Below, piece after piece: positions 36,380 to 44,531 of a stretch of DNA of 64,000 nucleotides (position 1 is the stretch's first letter; every line of letters starts with the position of its first letter). Under the pieces are notes generated by a model. That model did not search any database and was not told the DNA's origin. It worked only from the letters and a program-made list of their open reading frames with translations. The position numbers were made by a program, and so were the translations under genes. This DNA comes from Vibrio rhizosphaerae. GTDB lineage: Bacteria > Pseudomonadota > Gammaproteobacteria > Enterobacterales > Vibrionaceae. The stretch lies in contig NZ_AP024904.1 in assembly GCF_024347095.1 (NCBI RefSeq), positions 744,001 to 808,000 on the forward strand. The letters are read 5' to 3'.

Positions 36380-36687
36380 GGCTTAAGATTCTAGCCCATA
36401 TACCAAGCCACTCACCACTCAAAATACCCATACCAATTGCTTCAGGCAATTCACGTCCACTATAGGCACTGAGAACTACAGATACTGTATTAGGAAAAGT
36501 AGGTCAATCTATCGACAAGACTTTGCTGACGGTCTTAGCTCAAAATCATTTTGGCATTTCTGAGCTAGAAGTGCCTACCTTGAAGGTTCTGGACAGAAAC
36601 GATTCTCCATCAACACGATTAGATTTATTCTATGCAGGGTTTATCAGTGAGTATTCAATCTTTCATTTATCCTGCTGGTCAGGTGAA
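36380..36687. other. Gap between fic and ada, possible gene remnant
   Basis: A frame at 36523-36690 encodes LTVLAQNHFGISELEV, faintly like the start of small proteins found on conjugative elements, but it has no plausible start or full length. I treat it as a possible remnant and call nothing. Confidence 0.3.
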
Positions 36688-37758
36688 TTAGCGCCTTGCT
36701 CTCTCCATACCCAACAATGTTTTTTTGCGCTCGAGCCCCCAGCGGTAACCGCCTAAAGAACCGTCATTACGCAATACCCGGTGGCAGGGGATAAGAATCC
36801 CAACCGGATTTTTGCCACAAGCGGTTCCTACAGCGCGAACCGCCTTCGGATTATCAATATGCTCTGCAACCTCACCATAGCTCATCACGTCCCCTTCTTT
36901 GATACTTAATAAAAACTGCCACACCTTAATTTGGAACGCCGTTCCTCTGATATCAAGAGGGACATCGGGTCTGGGAGCGCCCTGACTAATATGCTGATCT
37001 AAAGCCAATATCCAGCTATCCAGCTCTGGTTTGTCTTGTGCCGCAGAAAGTACCAGCCGAGCCTCAGGAAACTCATCCCTTAATAGCGTTAGCAAAGAAT
37101 TTTTGTCATCACCAAACTGTACTGAGCATACCCCCTTATCTGTCGCAGCCATTATCATGTCCCCAAGCACCGTCTCTCGACACGCATAATGGATAATTTC
37201 ACCTTTACCGCCAGCTCTGTATGCTTTTGGCGTCATGCCTATATTTCTGGTTGCTTCACCATATACCCGACTGATTGAGCCATAACCTGACGAATAAATC
37301 GCACCAGTGATACTCTCTCCCTCTTTTAACGAACGCTTAAATTTTCGCATTCGTACTGCATCCTGATAATGCTTGGGAGATACACCAAACATGTCTTTAA
37401 ATGAGCGTTGTAATCTGGAAGGTGAAAGCCTTGCAATATTGCCTAACTGAGTTAGTGTTATTTTGTCTTCGGCATGCATTTCTATATAGCGAGCCACATC
37501 GATTAGCTGATGAGTACGCTCGCCCTGTCCTGTTGGATTGCAACGCTTACAAGGACGAAAACCTGCTCGCATTGCAGATTCAATATCTAAGAAAAATCTC
37601 AGATTTTCTGGATTTGCCGCTTTGGTTGAACAGGAAGGCAAACAGAATACACCGGTGGTGATGACGCCATAGTAAAAATGTCCGTCAAAAGATCCATCTC
37701 TCTGCGCGACCGCATTTTTCATTTCATTATCAGATAACTTTGGCATAGCTACGCTCAC
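36688..37758 (-). CDS. ada: Ada: alkylated-DNA repair methyltransferase and activator
   Basis: The 356-residue protein has the full Ada order: N-terminal methyl-phosphotriester domain with zinc cysteines C39, C43 and the C-K-R-C pair (about 72-75); an AraC-type helix-turn-helix (about 85-180); and a C-terminal O6-methylguanine methyltransferase with IPCHRVL (acceptor Cys325). It repairs methylated DNA by suicidal transfer and activates the adaptive response. Start at M1 or M5. It lies alone on the minus strand in the accessory region, perhaps carried by it. Confidence 0.94.
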   Translation of the reverse strand: MSVAMPKLSDNEMKNAVAQRDGSFDGHFYYGVITTGVFCLPSCSTKAANPENLRFFLDIESAMRAGFRPCKRCNPTGQGERTHQLIDVARYIEMHAEDKITLTQLGNIARLSPSRLQRSFKDMFGVSPKHYQDAVRMRKFKRSLKEGESITGAIYSSGYGSISRVYGEATRNIGMTPKAYRAGGKGEIIHYACRETVLGDMIMAATDKGVCSVQFGDDKNSLLTLLRDEFPEARLVLSAAQDKPELDSWILALDQHISQGAPRPDVPLDIRGTAFQIKVWQFLLSIKEGDVMSYGEVAEHIDNPKAVRAVGTACGKNPVGILIPCHRVLRNDGSLGGYRWGLERKKTLLGMERARR

Positions 37759-37948
37759 TGTTTCGCGTGATTCATCAGTATCTCATCACACAAAGTTTGA
37801 TGATACCATCCGATTCTTGCTGGTTAATTCGAGTATGTTGATTAATCCCTTAATTTGAATATGGCGCAATTTTCGGATGTTTAAGAGCGGTTCACATCGC
37901 TAACATGAGTATTCATTAAAACCCAAACGACCAATCAGGTATCACCTA

Positions 37949-38422
37949 ATGAATACAAACTTTATTATAAAACCAATTGAAAAGAGCATGTTTAGTGAAT
38001 ACTTGAACCTCAATGATCAACAACTTGAAAAATTCAGCGCAAAATGGTTGATTGCAGACTCAAAGCCGGGTTTCCCATGTCGGGTATCTTTAAAAGAAGC
38101 CGAGATTGGTGAGAGGATTTTACTCATCCCGTACAAATATCATGACGTAAACTCACCGTATAAAGCTTCTGGCCCTATTTTCATTCGTGAAGATGCCGTA
38201 GAGGCAAAATTGAACATCAATGAAATTCCCGAAATATTAACTCAACGACTACTGTCTGTAAGAGCATATAGTGAAGATAGTCTGATGATTCATGCTGAAA
38301 CGACTTTGGGCTCTGGTTTGGAAAAGATTATTTGCAATATGTTGACCGACGCCAATGTTAAATACCTACAGGTTCATAATGCGAATCCTGGTTGTTTCAA
38401 CTGTACTGTTTACAGAGCCTAG
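37949..38422 (+). CDS. DUF1203 family protein
   Basis: The 157-residue product has the family pattern PGFPCRVSLKEAEIGERILLIPY in its first half and the C-terminal VHNANPGCFNCTVYRA. DUF1203 proteins are small cytoplasmic proteins of unknown function, often near cupin or alkylation/thiol enzymes. It is divergent from ada with about 190 bases between starts. Function not known. Confidence 0.8.
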   Translation: MNTNFIIKPIEKSMFSEYLNLNDQQLEKFSAKWLIADSKPGFPCRVSLKEAEIGERILLIPYKYHDVNSPYKASGPIFIREDAVEAKLNINEIPEILTQRLLSVRAYSEDSLMIHAETTLGSGLEKIICNMLTDANVKYLQVHNANPGCFNCTVYRA

Positions 38423-38613
38423 ATAGATCAAATCCGGTATGAGACACGCAGACTGGAAAATCGTCCAAACGAATTATTATTATGCAAATATAAAATCGAG
38501 AGTAACGATGTTAAATCGTAATGGTTTGGGGGAGATTTTGATCATCGCCCCTCAAGCGTTTTTTACAGATTAGGGAAAATAATTAAGGCGGGATGCCATT
38601 TTCTTGTTTTGTC

Positions 38614-39012
38614 TTAACTCATGTGTTGCTCAAAATTTGGTATCTCACCCAAGTTGTCCAGCCAATTGAGCTTTGACTCGCAGAAAACATTTACCTGTGG
38701 CTCGGGTAAATGATCAGAATCAAGGCTGTACAAGTAAACTAACGCTAAACCCGGCAGACGAGGGTTTTTGTTGTAAATAGCGGTTCCACAATGACCGCAG
38801 AAATGCTTCACTGCGTTTTCTTTTAACGTAAAGGCGCTTAATTCACCCGTGGTTAATGCAAATTCATTTTCTAATACAACGCCGTATGTGGACACTGGCA
38901 TACTATTCATTTTCCGGCACTGATTGCAATGGCAGTTGACAACTTTTTTAATATCACCAGTCAACTGAAATTGAATCTCCCCACACTTACAACTTCCACT
39001 ATAGTGGTTCAT
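38614..39012 (-). CDS. GFA-family (CENP-V/glutathione-dependent formaldehyde-activating) protein
   Basis: The 132-residue protein has the zinc-binding CxC ... CHCNQCR ... CGHCG pattern (CKCG at 9, NCHCNQC at about 27, FCGHCGT at about 72). Members bind zinc through these cysteines; some act on glutathione-formaldehyde adducts but most have no shown activity. It lies near DUF1203 and ada in the island. Confidence 0.9.
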   Translation of the reverse strand: MNHYSGSCKCGEIQFQLTGDIKKVVNCHCNQCRKMNSMPVSTYGVVLENEFALTTGELSAFTLKENAVKHFCGHCGTAIYNKNPRLPGLALVYLYSLDSDHLPEPQVNVFCESKLNWLDNLGEIPNFEQHMS

Positions 39013-39078
39013 ATTTTTCTCCTAAAGCAAAGCATAGCACTTATTAGTCGGCCAAAAACCGTTTTTGGCGCCCCTTGT

Positions 39079-39130
39079 AGTGGCACAGTAAAAATTAGTG
39101 GCACAGTAAAAATTAGTGGCACAGTAAAAA
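39079..39130. repeat. Triplicated 18-bp tandem repeat
   Basis: The unit AGTGGCACAGTAAAAATT occurs three times (39079, 39097, 39115; the last is two bases short). It is next to ATGCCACGCG / TTGCG, which resembles the centre of Vibrio attC sites, so this may be an attC site expanded by slippage. Confidence 0.75.
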
Positions 39131-39183
39131 TGCCACGCGTTGCGAATCACTCTTAAAAAGTTTGTATGGCTCTGGTGAAAAAA

Positions 39184-39603
39184 TTAAGGTTTCCAGAATT
39201 CCAACGCACCGTCTGGCAGTTGTGAGAGTAACCGATCAAAAGCTTCTTCATTCACATGGCGCCTCAACGCTTGCGCTATATCGCGAATCGCATTTTCTGT
39301 TGAAAAATTATGTTCTGCTCGTAATAGTTTCACTTCCTCTGTCATTTTCTCACGAGATTCAAAAGCTTCTCTTTTCTCATCAACATCCCAGTCGGTAACG
39401 AATAAGGCTTTGAGACATGTTGGAAGGACATTAGCAAAAGCAATTGCTTCTTGTATGGATATTCTTCGGCGAAAAACTTGAAATACACTTTGCGTCATCG
39501 TGTATGTGACATGAGTACTCCATAGTCCTGATGTATCTCTTGCATCAACAAGGTATTCATAAAATTTTGCTGAAGCTTGTTCATATTCAAGTGGCACTGT
39601 CAT
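39184..39603 (-). CDS. DUF2267 family protein
   Basis: The product (139 residues from MTVPLEYEQASAKFYEYL) has the DUF2267 features FRRRISIQEAIAFANVLPTCLKALFVTDWD. The family has alpha-helical proteins of unknown role, common in bacteria under stress loci. A half attC site abuts its 5' side at 39633-39657, so it looks like an integron cassette gene. A start at 39624 would extend it by 7 residues. Confidence 0.82.
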   Translation of the reverse strand: MTVPLEYEQASAKFYEYLVDARDTSGLWSTHVTYTMTQSVFQVFRRRISIQEAIAFANVLPTCLKALFVTDWDVDEKREAFESREKMTEEVKLLRAEHNFSTENAIRDIAQALRRHVNEEAFDRLLSQLPDGALEFWKP

Positions 39604-39632
39604 GATTAATTCTCCCGTAGTCAAAGATGCTA

Positions 39633-39657
39633 GCCTAACGCCGCGTTAAGGGGCGCG
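39633..39657 (-). other. Half attC integron site
   Basis: On the minus strand CTTAACGCGGCGTTAGGC ends with GTTAGGC, an exact GTTRRRY attC core preceded by the usual C/G-rich L' part. The opposite half is missing; instead the broken merR gene starts here, so the site was cut by a rearrangement. Confidence 0.6.
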
Positions 39658-39663
39658 TCAAAT

Positions 39664-39930
39664 GTATTGAATAAATTGAATATTATCTCTTTAGGGCGTT
39701 TGGCTGGATTATCACTCAGTGAAATCTCAACGATGTTTAATGAAAACGATGAATTGGCTATTGACCGAGCTTTGCTTACTCAAAAAACGATAGAGATTGA
39801 TGCGCAAATTAAACGGCTAAAAGCGGTACGAGATAGCCTAAATCATGTAGCAACTTGCCCTCAACCATCTCACTTAGAGTGCCCGTCATTCCAAAAAATG
39901 ATGAAATCAGTTAAGCACTATATGTCTTAG
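39664..39930 (+). pseudogene. 5'-truncated MerR-family regulator
   Basis: The frame reads VLNKLNIISLGRLAGLSLSE, which matches the second half of a MerR DNA-binding domain, and continues through a coiled-coil and the cysteine pair CPQPSHLEC to a stop. The first 50 or so residues with the helix-turn-helix are missing; homology begins right at the half attC site, and the first candidate start is a TTG at 39667. Almost surely non-functional as a regulator. Confidence 0.75.
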
Positions 39931-40062
39931 GAGCCGCATAGAAAGCCCTTATTCTCCAGTCGTTAAGGCCATCAATCAACACGCCGATCAGCTTCTGTAA
40001 CACCCAAGCTTCCAGCGTAGCTTTCTAGATACGATTTAAACTCGTTATCGGTGGAAAAACCA

Positions 40063-40941
40063 CTACGCTTCCAGCTTCCGCAGACAAACTGCTTCCACCA
40101 GCGTTTTTAGTTTTTCCACTTCACCTTGCAGATACGCCAACTCTTCTTCAGTGATTTCATAATGCATTGAGTAACGCGCGTCGATATAAGCGCGTTGCAG
40201 GCGGCGAAAGCTGCGGCGGTGGAATTTGTCATCCATCGGGAAAATATCGGCAAAGGCACGGTCTTGCTCTGCGCAGTATTTTTTCAGCTTTTCGATATTA
40301 TGGGTTTTCGGCAGGTAGTTGGTCAGAACCAGCAAGGTGCAGGCGAAAAACCGCTCTGCGGCTTGGTGTAATTCAAAAGCCGCTTTATTCACATAACCTT
40401 TGTCTATCGCAATCTGTGAAAATTCTAAAAACTCTCCTGCACTTTGAAACCACTGCTCAAAATGCCCTTGTGCAATGTCACGGCGTTCTTCATCGGTCAG
40501 ATCGCCCGGCTCGGCCAGTTCCTTCGGGGTAGCGGCAAAGATTTCGATGCCCTCTTCGCGGATATCCTTAAAAAAATAATGACCTTGTCTGAGCTGTTCA
40601 TTCACTTCTGCCAAGGTATGCACAATCAAGCCCAGCGGTGCACTTGTGACTTTGCGGTCGATCTGCTCTTCCGCTCGACGCCAGACCAGATCGTCTTCCA
40701 CCAGTGAGGATTGGTTAACGATCACCAGAATGTCGTAGTCACTGACATAGCCGTTGGGAATATCCCTCACCCAACCGCCTTTGGCATGGCTGCCGAACAG
40801 AATGATTTTCAGGATCCGAAACTCGGCTTTACTCCCCTGCTTACCGACGATGTATTCTTCCAGCGTATCGCGCAAAATAGTGGAAATCAGCGCCAACTCA
40901 TGCTGTTTACGTTCGGGCAGATGATCGAGTGAAGTCTTCAT
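40063..40941 (-). CDS. Nucleotidyltransferase-HEPN fusion protein
   Basis: The product (292 residues from MKTSLDHLP) has an N-terminal MNT nucleotidyltransferase domain with LFGSHAKGGW (about 45-55) and SDYDILVIV (two catalytic Asp, about 65-70), and a C-terminal HEPN helical domain (about 170-290) with R-Y-S-M-H-Y. MNT and HEPN are usually separate toxin-antitoxin partners in which MNT AMPylates the HEPN RNase; here they are fused. A start at 41019 would add 26 residues, but the short form is chosen because the repeat copy at 35253 begins the same way. A duplicated 5' fragment lies at 35166-35253. Confidence 0.85.
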   Translation of the reverse strand: MKTSLDHLPERKQHELALISTILRDTLEEYIVGKQGSKAEFRILKIILFGSHAKGGWVRDIPNGYVSDYDILVIVNQSSLVEDDLVWRRAEEQIDRKVTSAPLGLIVHTLAEVNEQLRQGHYFFKDIREEGIEIFAATPKELAEPGDLTDEERRDIAQGHFEQWFQSAGEFLEFSQIAIDKGYVNKAAFELHQAAERFFACTLLVLTNYLPKTHNIEKLKKYCAEQDRAFADIFPMDDKFHRRSFRRLQRAYIDARYSMHYEITEEELAYLQGEVEKLKTLVEAVCLRKLEA

Positions 40942-41160
40942 ATCTGAATGATTTGCATCGGTTAATGAACAATGCCCCCAGTGTGGCGAGCTGCCGCACA
41001 AAAGTCTATGGGTTTTCATCGGTTTAAATCCATATCGCTGCCTTTTCCCGAGTCACTTCACATCACTTTATTTTTTATGCTGCAATGTTGAGGGGCTGGT
41101 GCGAGTGAGGCGTCAGAATAATGGAAAAGGTCTCAATCTCTACTCAAACTTATTTTTTGG
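40855..41160. repeat. Long direct repeat, middle copy
   Basis: Same sequence as 35171-35471 with about 10% differences; this is the copy attached to the intact HEPN-nucleotidyltransferase gene and includes its leader. Its core (41026-41120) is shared with 45228-45320. Confidence 0.85.
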
Positions 41161-41218
41161 GCAGAAACGTGTTAGATTTTCAACTCTATTCGGTGAGTTT
41201 CGGATTAAATTTTCTATG

Positions 41219-41324
41219 GCTTAACGTTAAGCTAAATGGTACCTCCACAATAGTTACCACAAACTCATAATTTCAAAATACAAGTGGCAATTTTAAATGC
41301 ATTCATTGGAGCATGTTGTTAGCA
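41219..41324 (-). other. attC integron recombination site
   Basis: On the minus strand the site starts GCTAAC (with the stop codon of the upstream ORF inside it) and ends GTTAAGC, with internal complementary blocks ATGCTCC / TGGAGGTA. Its length of 106 bases is usual for Vibrio attC. Confidence 0.65.
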
Positions 41325-41858
41325 TAATTTCTTAAAGCGAGTATGAAAGTGACTTAAATGCGCTCTTGCGGTAGTGATGTCATTTATAATGCTCTGTAAT
41401 TTTTCAACATCAAACTGCTCATGGGTTTTAGAAAGACCTTTGTTATTTGACTTCAGTGATACTGGAGTACCCTTGCTTGGACTGGAGAATAACCAACCAC
41501 CATGAGTAACACTATTTCTCTGTGTCGCGGTATCTTTTAGTTTTTTATCCAAGTCTTTGAGGACATCTTGGAAGTCTAAACCTCTGCTACGACATTCGAT
41601 GTGATAAAGCTGTAGAAGCTTCATTGCTTTTTTCTTAAACATCATTTCACCGATAAACGCATATATTTTTTCAGCGTCATCAGCAGAAAATAAGTCACAA
41701 ATATAGTATGAGATCTCGTCTTCTAGTGCATTGAACTCTATGATTACACGTGACAAGTTCATACCTACGCTATCTAAATATTTAATAAGCTCATCGCTAG
41801 AACTGTAAGGCTCAGGAGCCCCAAAAATTAGGCTTTGTTTTATTCTGTAATCGCTCAT
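41319..41858 (-). CDS. Integron cassette gene of unknown function
   Basis: A 179-residue product starting MSDYRIKQSLIFGAPEPYSS. It is helical and mostly cytoplasmic, with a conserved-looking QRNSVTHGGWLFSS segment (an R-N-x-x-x-H motif as in HEPN RNases, about 115-120). The stop lies in the core of the attC site at 41319 and the start lies just inside the attC at 41872, which is the normal form of a one-gene cassette. I do not recognise the family beyond the HEPN-like motif. Confidence 0.75.
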   Translation of the reverse strand: MSDYRIKQSLIFGAPEPYSSSDELIKYLDSVGMNLSRVIIEFNALEDEISYYICDLFSADDAEKIYAFIGEMMFKKKAMKLLQLYHIECRSRGLDFQDVLKDLDKKLKDTATQRNSVTHGGWLFSSPSKGTPVSLKSNNKGLSKTHEQFDVEKLQSIINDITTARAHLSHFHTRFKKLC

Positions 41859-41871
41859 TTTTGCTCCATCA

Positions 41872-41943
41872 TGCGAACGCCTGCGTACTGGGCCGATTGT
41901 GGTGCCCCGGAACAAATCGGTCCCGTTGACGAATTTGTTAGAC
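41872..41943 (-). other. attC integron recombination site
   Basis: On the minus strand GTCTAAC ... GGGACCGATTTGT ... ACAATCGGCCC ... GTTCGCA. The inner blocks pair with one extra-helical base, as in true attC sites; the last core (GTTCGCA) departs slightly from GTTRRRY. The stop of the preceding gene lies in its first core. Confidence 0.7.
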
Positions 41944-43065
41944 TGACACAGAGGCATAAGCAGCTTGTAGCTCGCGTTCAGCACCTTCTACCGTTAATGG
42001 GCCAGCAGACCTTTCCTCAAGGATGCCTTTTATATGCTCCCAACACTGATCTACGTCAGTTAAATCCCTGTCAGTAAAAGTGACAGTTGTTATGCCATAT
42101 TTTTCAAAATAAGCGTTACGTTTGTCTGCTTCTTTACTCCACTTCACCGAAAGCTCTTCGTTAAGTGTCTTTTGAGTTTTTTTAGTACTCCCTGCAATAG
42201 ACATATGCGAAGATGCGGGGCTTATTTCAAAACCAACCATTCTCATGGCGTATGGGTTAAGTACTGAAAAATCCAAACGATAAAGGTGTTTGACCTCTTT
42301 ACCTGCATACCGAAGCTCTGGGATTAACAAAGGCACAGACTCTGGGGCGTCGCTTTCCCTGATGTAGTCCAAATATCGCGTTGAAATCGCTTGCTCATAC
42401 TCAGAATTAGAGACACGAGCCAATACCGTTTGATAAAAGGTCAGGAACGCCTGAATATCTGGAAATATCACAGGATCTTCACTTTCTGGCGCTATCAAGC
42501 CAGTCTCCAAAACATGTTCGACGGTCCAGTATGCATAATTTTCACGTCGCATCTGGCTCTTATCATTTGTCCATTCGCCAAAACGATGTGTCGGTGAGAT
42601 CAAAAGCCCCCAGACCAGCTTCCCGGAACCAAACCAGACTTGCCAAAGGTTTTGGTCGGGTTTTGCTCTCACTCGAGCTTCAAAATTACGGTAGAAATTC
42701 CTCTCTAAAAATCGATGAATGTAGTCATGGAGAAGCTCGTCCTGAAGCATCTCTGGAATTATTTCTTCTGTTCGCTTTCGATCCCCGAAATGGCGACGAC
42801 GGGCGATATGCGCTTTTTTCTCAATCACTTGTTGTGTAAGCCCATTAAGCCACCGCGCGATAAAGTCTTCTGGAGAGTGAAATTGCATCCGAACACTATC
42901 TACAAAGGTGTTGTTATTTCTACCAATGTGAGCGTGCATTTGATGAACATTCGATTTGCGACCAAGGATCCGGGAAAAGCGAACCAACGCTTCCTCGCGC
43001 ATATGCTCAAGTCGTGAAGAAAGCTCTTCTTCTTTCCTTTGAATGTCTTTAGTTAGTGTCATCAT
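41938..43065 (-). CDS. Integron cassette gene, possible PD-(D/E)XK-type nuclease
   Basis: The 375-residue product has a helical first half and a C-terminal alpha/beta part with YRLDFSVLNPY ... VGFEISPAS ... KRNAYFEKYGITTVTFTDRD (about 265-350). D, E-x-S and the R-x5-Y-G-I-x-x-V-x-F order are what one sees in very-short-patch-repair and DUF559-like nucleases, but the family is not certain. The start at 43065 lies right after the attC at 43086 and the stop is inside the attC at 41872, so it is a complete cassette. A defence role is plausible but unproven. Confidence 0.75.
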   Translation of the reverse strand: MMTLTKDIQRKEEELSSRLEHMREEALVRFSRILGRKSNVHQMHAHIGRNNNTFVDSVRMQFHSPEDFIARWLNGLTQQVIEKKAHIARRRHFGDRKRTEEIIPEMLQDELLHDYIHRFLERNFYRNFEARVRAKPDQNLWQVWFGSGKLVWGLLISPTHRFGEWTNDKSQMRRENYAYWTVEHVLETGLIAPESEDPVIFPDIQAFLTFYQTVLARVSNSEYEQAISTRYLDYIRESDAPESVPLLIPELRYAGKEVKHLYRLDFSVLNPYAMRMVGFEISPASSHMSIAGSTKKTQKTLNEELSVKWSKEADKRNAYFEKYGITTVTFTDRDLTDVDQCWEHIKGILEERSAGPLTVEGAERELQAAYASVSV

Positions 43066-43085
43066 ATTCTCATTGATTAAACTTC

Positions 43086-43179
43086 GTCTAACGCCTGCAA
43101 TAATGTGCCCCACACTGAGCCATCGAACTTCATACCAAAACCGCAGAGTGTAACGGGTCACCTTGATTGCTTGTTAGCC
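43086..43179 (-). other. attC integron recombination site
   Basis: The best site of the set. On the minus strand GCTAACA, then GCAATCAAGGTG, a variable middle, CACATTATTGC, and GCGTTAGAC. L'' and L' pair with bulged bases and the outer cores are RYYYAAC / GTTRRRY. Length 94 bases. Confidence 0.8.
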
Positions 43180-43182
43180 CTT

Positions 43183-43905
43183 TTACTCAGGTAAGCTAAA
43201 TGTCATCGTATCGCAGTCAGGCTCTGATGTAATTGATGGAACTACCGAACCAAACAAGTCTAAAAATGATGTCGCCTCTACAGATTGTGGCGTTACATGT
43301 GCTTCAATATAACTGTGTAGTTTGATACCAGCATTCATAGCCAATGGAACGAAGTTAATAAAAATATCGTTCTCACCAACCCCTGCTTCCTTGGCAGAAA
43401 ACTCAATTAAATCAGCGTTAACATAATTGCGAATGATATCTGAAGCTGACGCGCGAAGCCTTGACTCCGCTCTTGGGAGTTCTAAAAGCTCTTTTATATC
43501 TCCCCATGAGATCGGAATGTCAAAGAAGCGGCCCCCTTTTTCCTCTGGGTTAGCAAGAAAGTTAGCATAATAATACGTATGTTCTGTGTTAGGTGTCGCT
43601 GCAGTTTGAACATGATAATTGTATATGCTTCTTATTCTGTTTGCTTTGTTGAGATGGCGAGCATTTCTGATTGCTAATACCACACAAAGCTCCGGTGTGT
43701 CATACCAATCAACTGGAGCATCAAGCTCTTGTTGCATTAAATCGTACAAATTGTGAAACGCATTTAGCATTGCATTTACTGCTGTTTCCACGTTCCCAAT
43801 AGCTTCTGGACGATCAATTGAAATAAGCTTCTTGTAACGAAAATTAGCTTCAACTAATACTCTAAATGTTTGAGCAAGATCTTCAAAAGAATGACTTAAA
43901 GGCAT
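43183..43905 (-). CDS. Integron cassette gene of unknown function
   Basis: A 240-residue product starting MPLSHSFEDLAQTFRVLVEA. It is a soluble alpha/beta protein with no signal peptide or membrane part, and I see no known motif. Its stop is followed directly by the attC at 43086 and a half attC lies at its 5' side (43993), so it is the first cassette of the surviving array. The upstream in-frame start at 43944 gives 13 more residues and is less likely. Confidence 0.7.
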   Translation of the reverse strand: MPLSHSFEDLAQTFRVLVEANFRYKKLISIDRPEAIGNVETAVNAMLNAFHNLYDLMQQELDAPVDWYDTPELCVVLAIRNARHLNKANRIRSIYNYHVQTAATPNTEHTYYYANFLANPEEKGGRFFDIPISWGDIKELLELPRAESRLRASASDIIRNYVNADLIEFSAKEAGVGENDIFINFVPLAMNAGIKLHSYIEAHVTPQSVEATSFLDLFGSVVPSITSEPDCDTMTFSLPE

Positions 43906-43992
43906 GTTTATTCTCCAGTGAATAAATTTGTCCCAATATAACAAACTATTTGCTTATTGGATTTGTACTCCATCAACTTATGGTGAATTGAG

Positions 43993-44020
43993 TGCTAACG
44001 CCGCCTAATGAGCAAGATTC
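43993..44020 (-). other. Half attC integron site
   Basis: On the minus strand GCTCATTAGGCGGCGTTAGC gives GTTAGCA preceded by the GGCGGC stretch seen in Vibrio cassettes. The matching far half is not visible to the right, so the array is cut here. Confidence 0.55.
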
Positions 44021-44182
44021 TGGACATAAACGTGTTACGGTTGACCAGCGCAAAGCGTCGTTGAGCAAAGCTAGATACGAAATTACAGTCTAGAATTGAC
44101 TAAAAGGTATCTGTCAAGTCGGTAAATATTTTATTATGACACTTACTACATAATATATTGGATTGTCATTATGGGGCCATAA

Positions 44183-44476
44183 ATGCAGAAAAAAATAGGT
44201 ATATTTATCATTATCGCTAGTGTACTTGGTTCTTTAGCCCTTTTCTTCAACATACACTGGTGGGATGGTTATAGCTTCTTTTACAATATAACCCGAGGAT
44301 ATGTATATGCGTTGTGCGAAGATTCAGTGTCAATATGTAGTTCAGGACCAATAGTCACTCCATATGGAGTCACTTTAATTTATTTTAAACATGTAATTAT
44401 TTTTCCAATTATTACATTTCTATTAGGGCTAGCTATGTATTTAGAAATTCTTCCAAAATTCATATATAAATCATAG
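44183..44476 (+). CDS. Small membrane protein of unknown function
   Basis: The 97-residue product has two membrane segments (about 5-25 and 68-90) with an extracytoplasmic loop containing two cysteines (ALCEDSVSICSS). The region is strongly A/T-rich. Hypothetical; no family recognised. Confidence 0.6.
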   Translation: MQKKIGIFIIIASVLGSLALFFNIHWWDGYSFFYNITRGYVYALCEDSVSICSSGPIVTPYGVTLIYFKHVIIFPIITFLLGLAMYLEILPKFIYKS

Positions 44477-44531
44477 ACTAACGATAAATATTTACATTAA
44501 CTATGCGAGAAAAACGATCTTACCTAGCTTG

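Noticed and set aside
39079..39130. Possible CRISPR array
   Set aside because: The units are directly adjacent with no spacers and only three copies; it is a simple tandem repeat.
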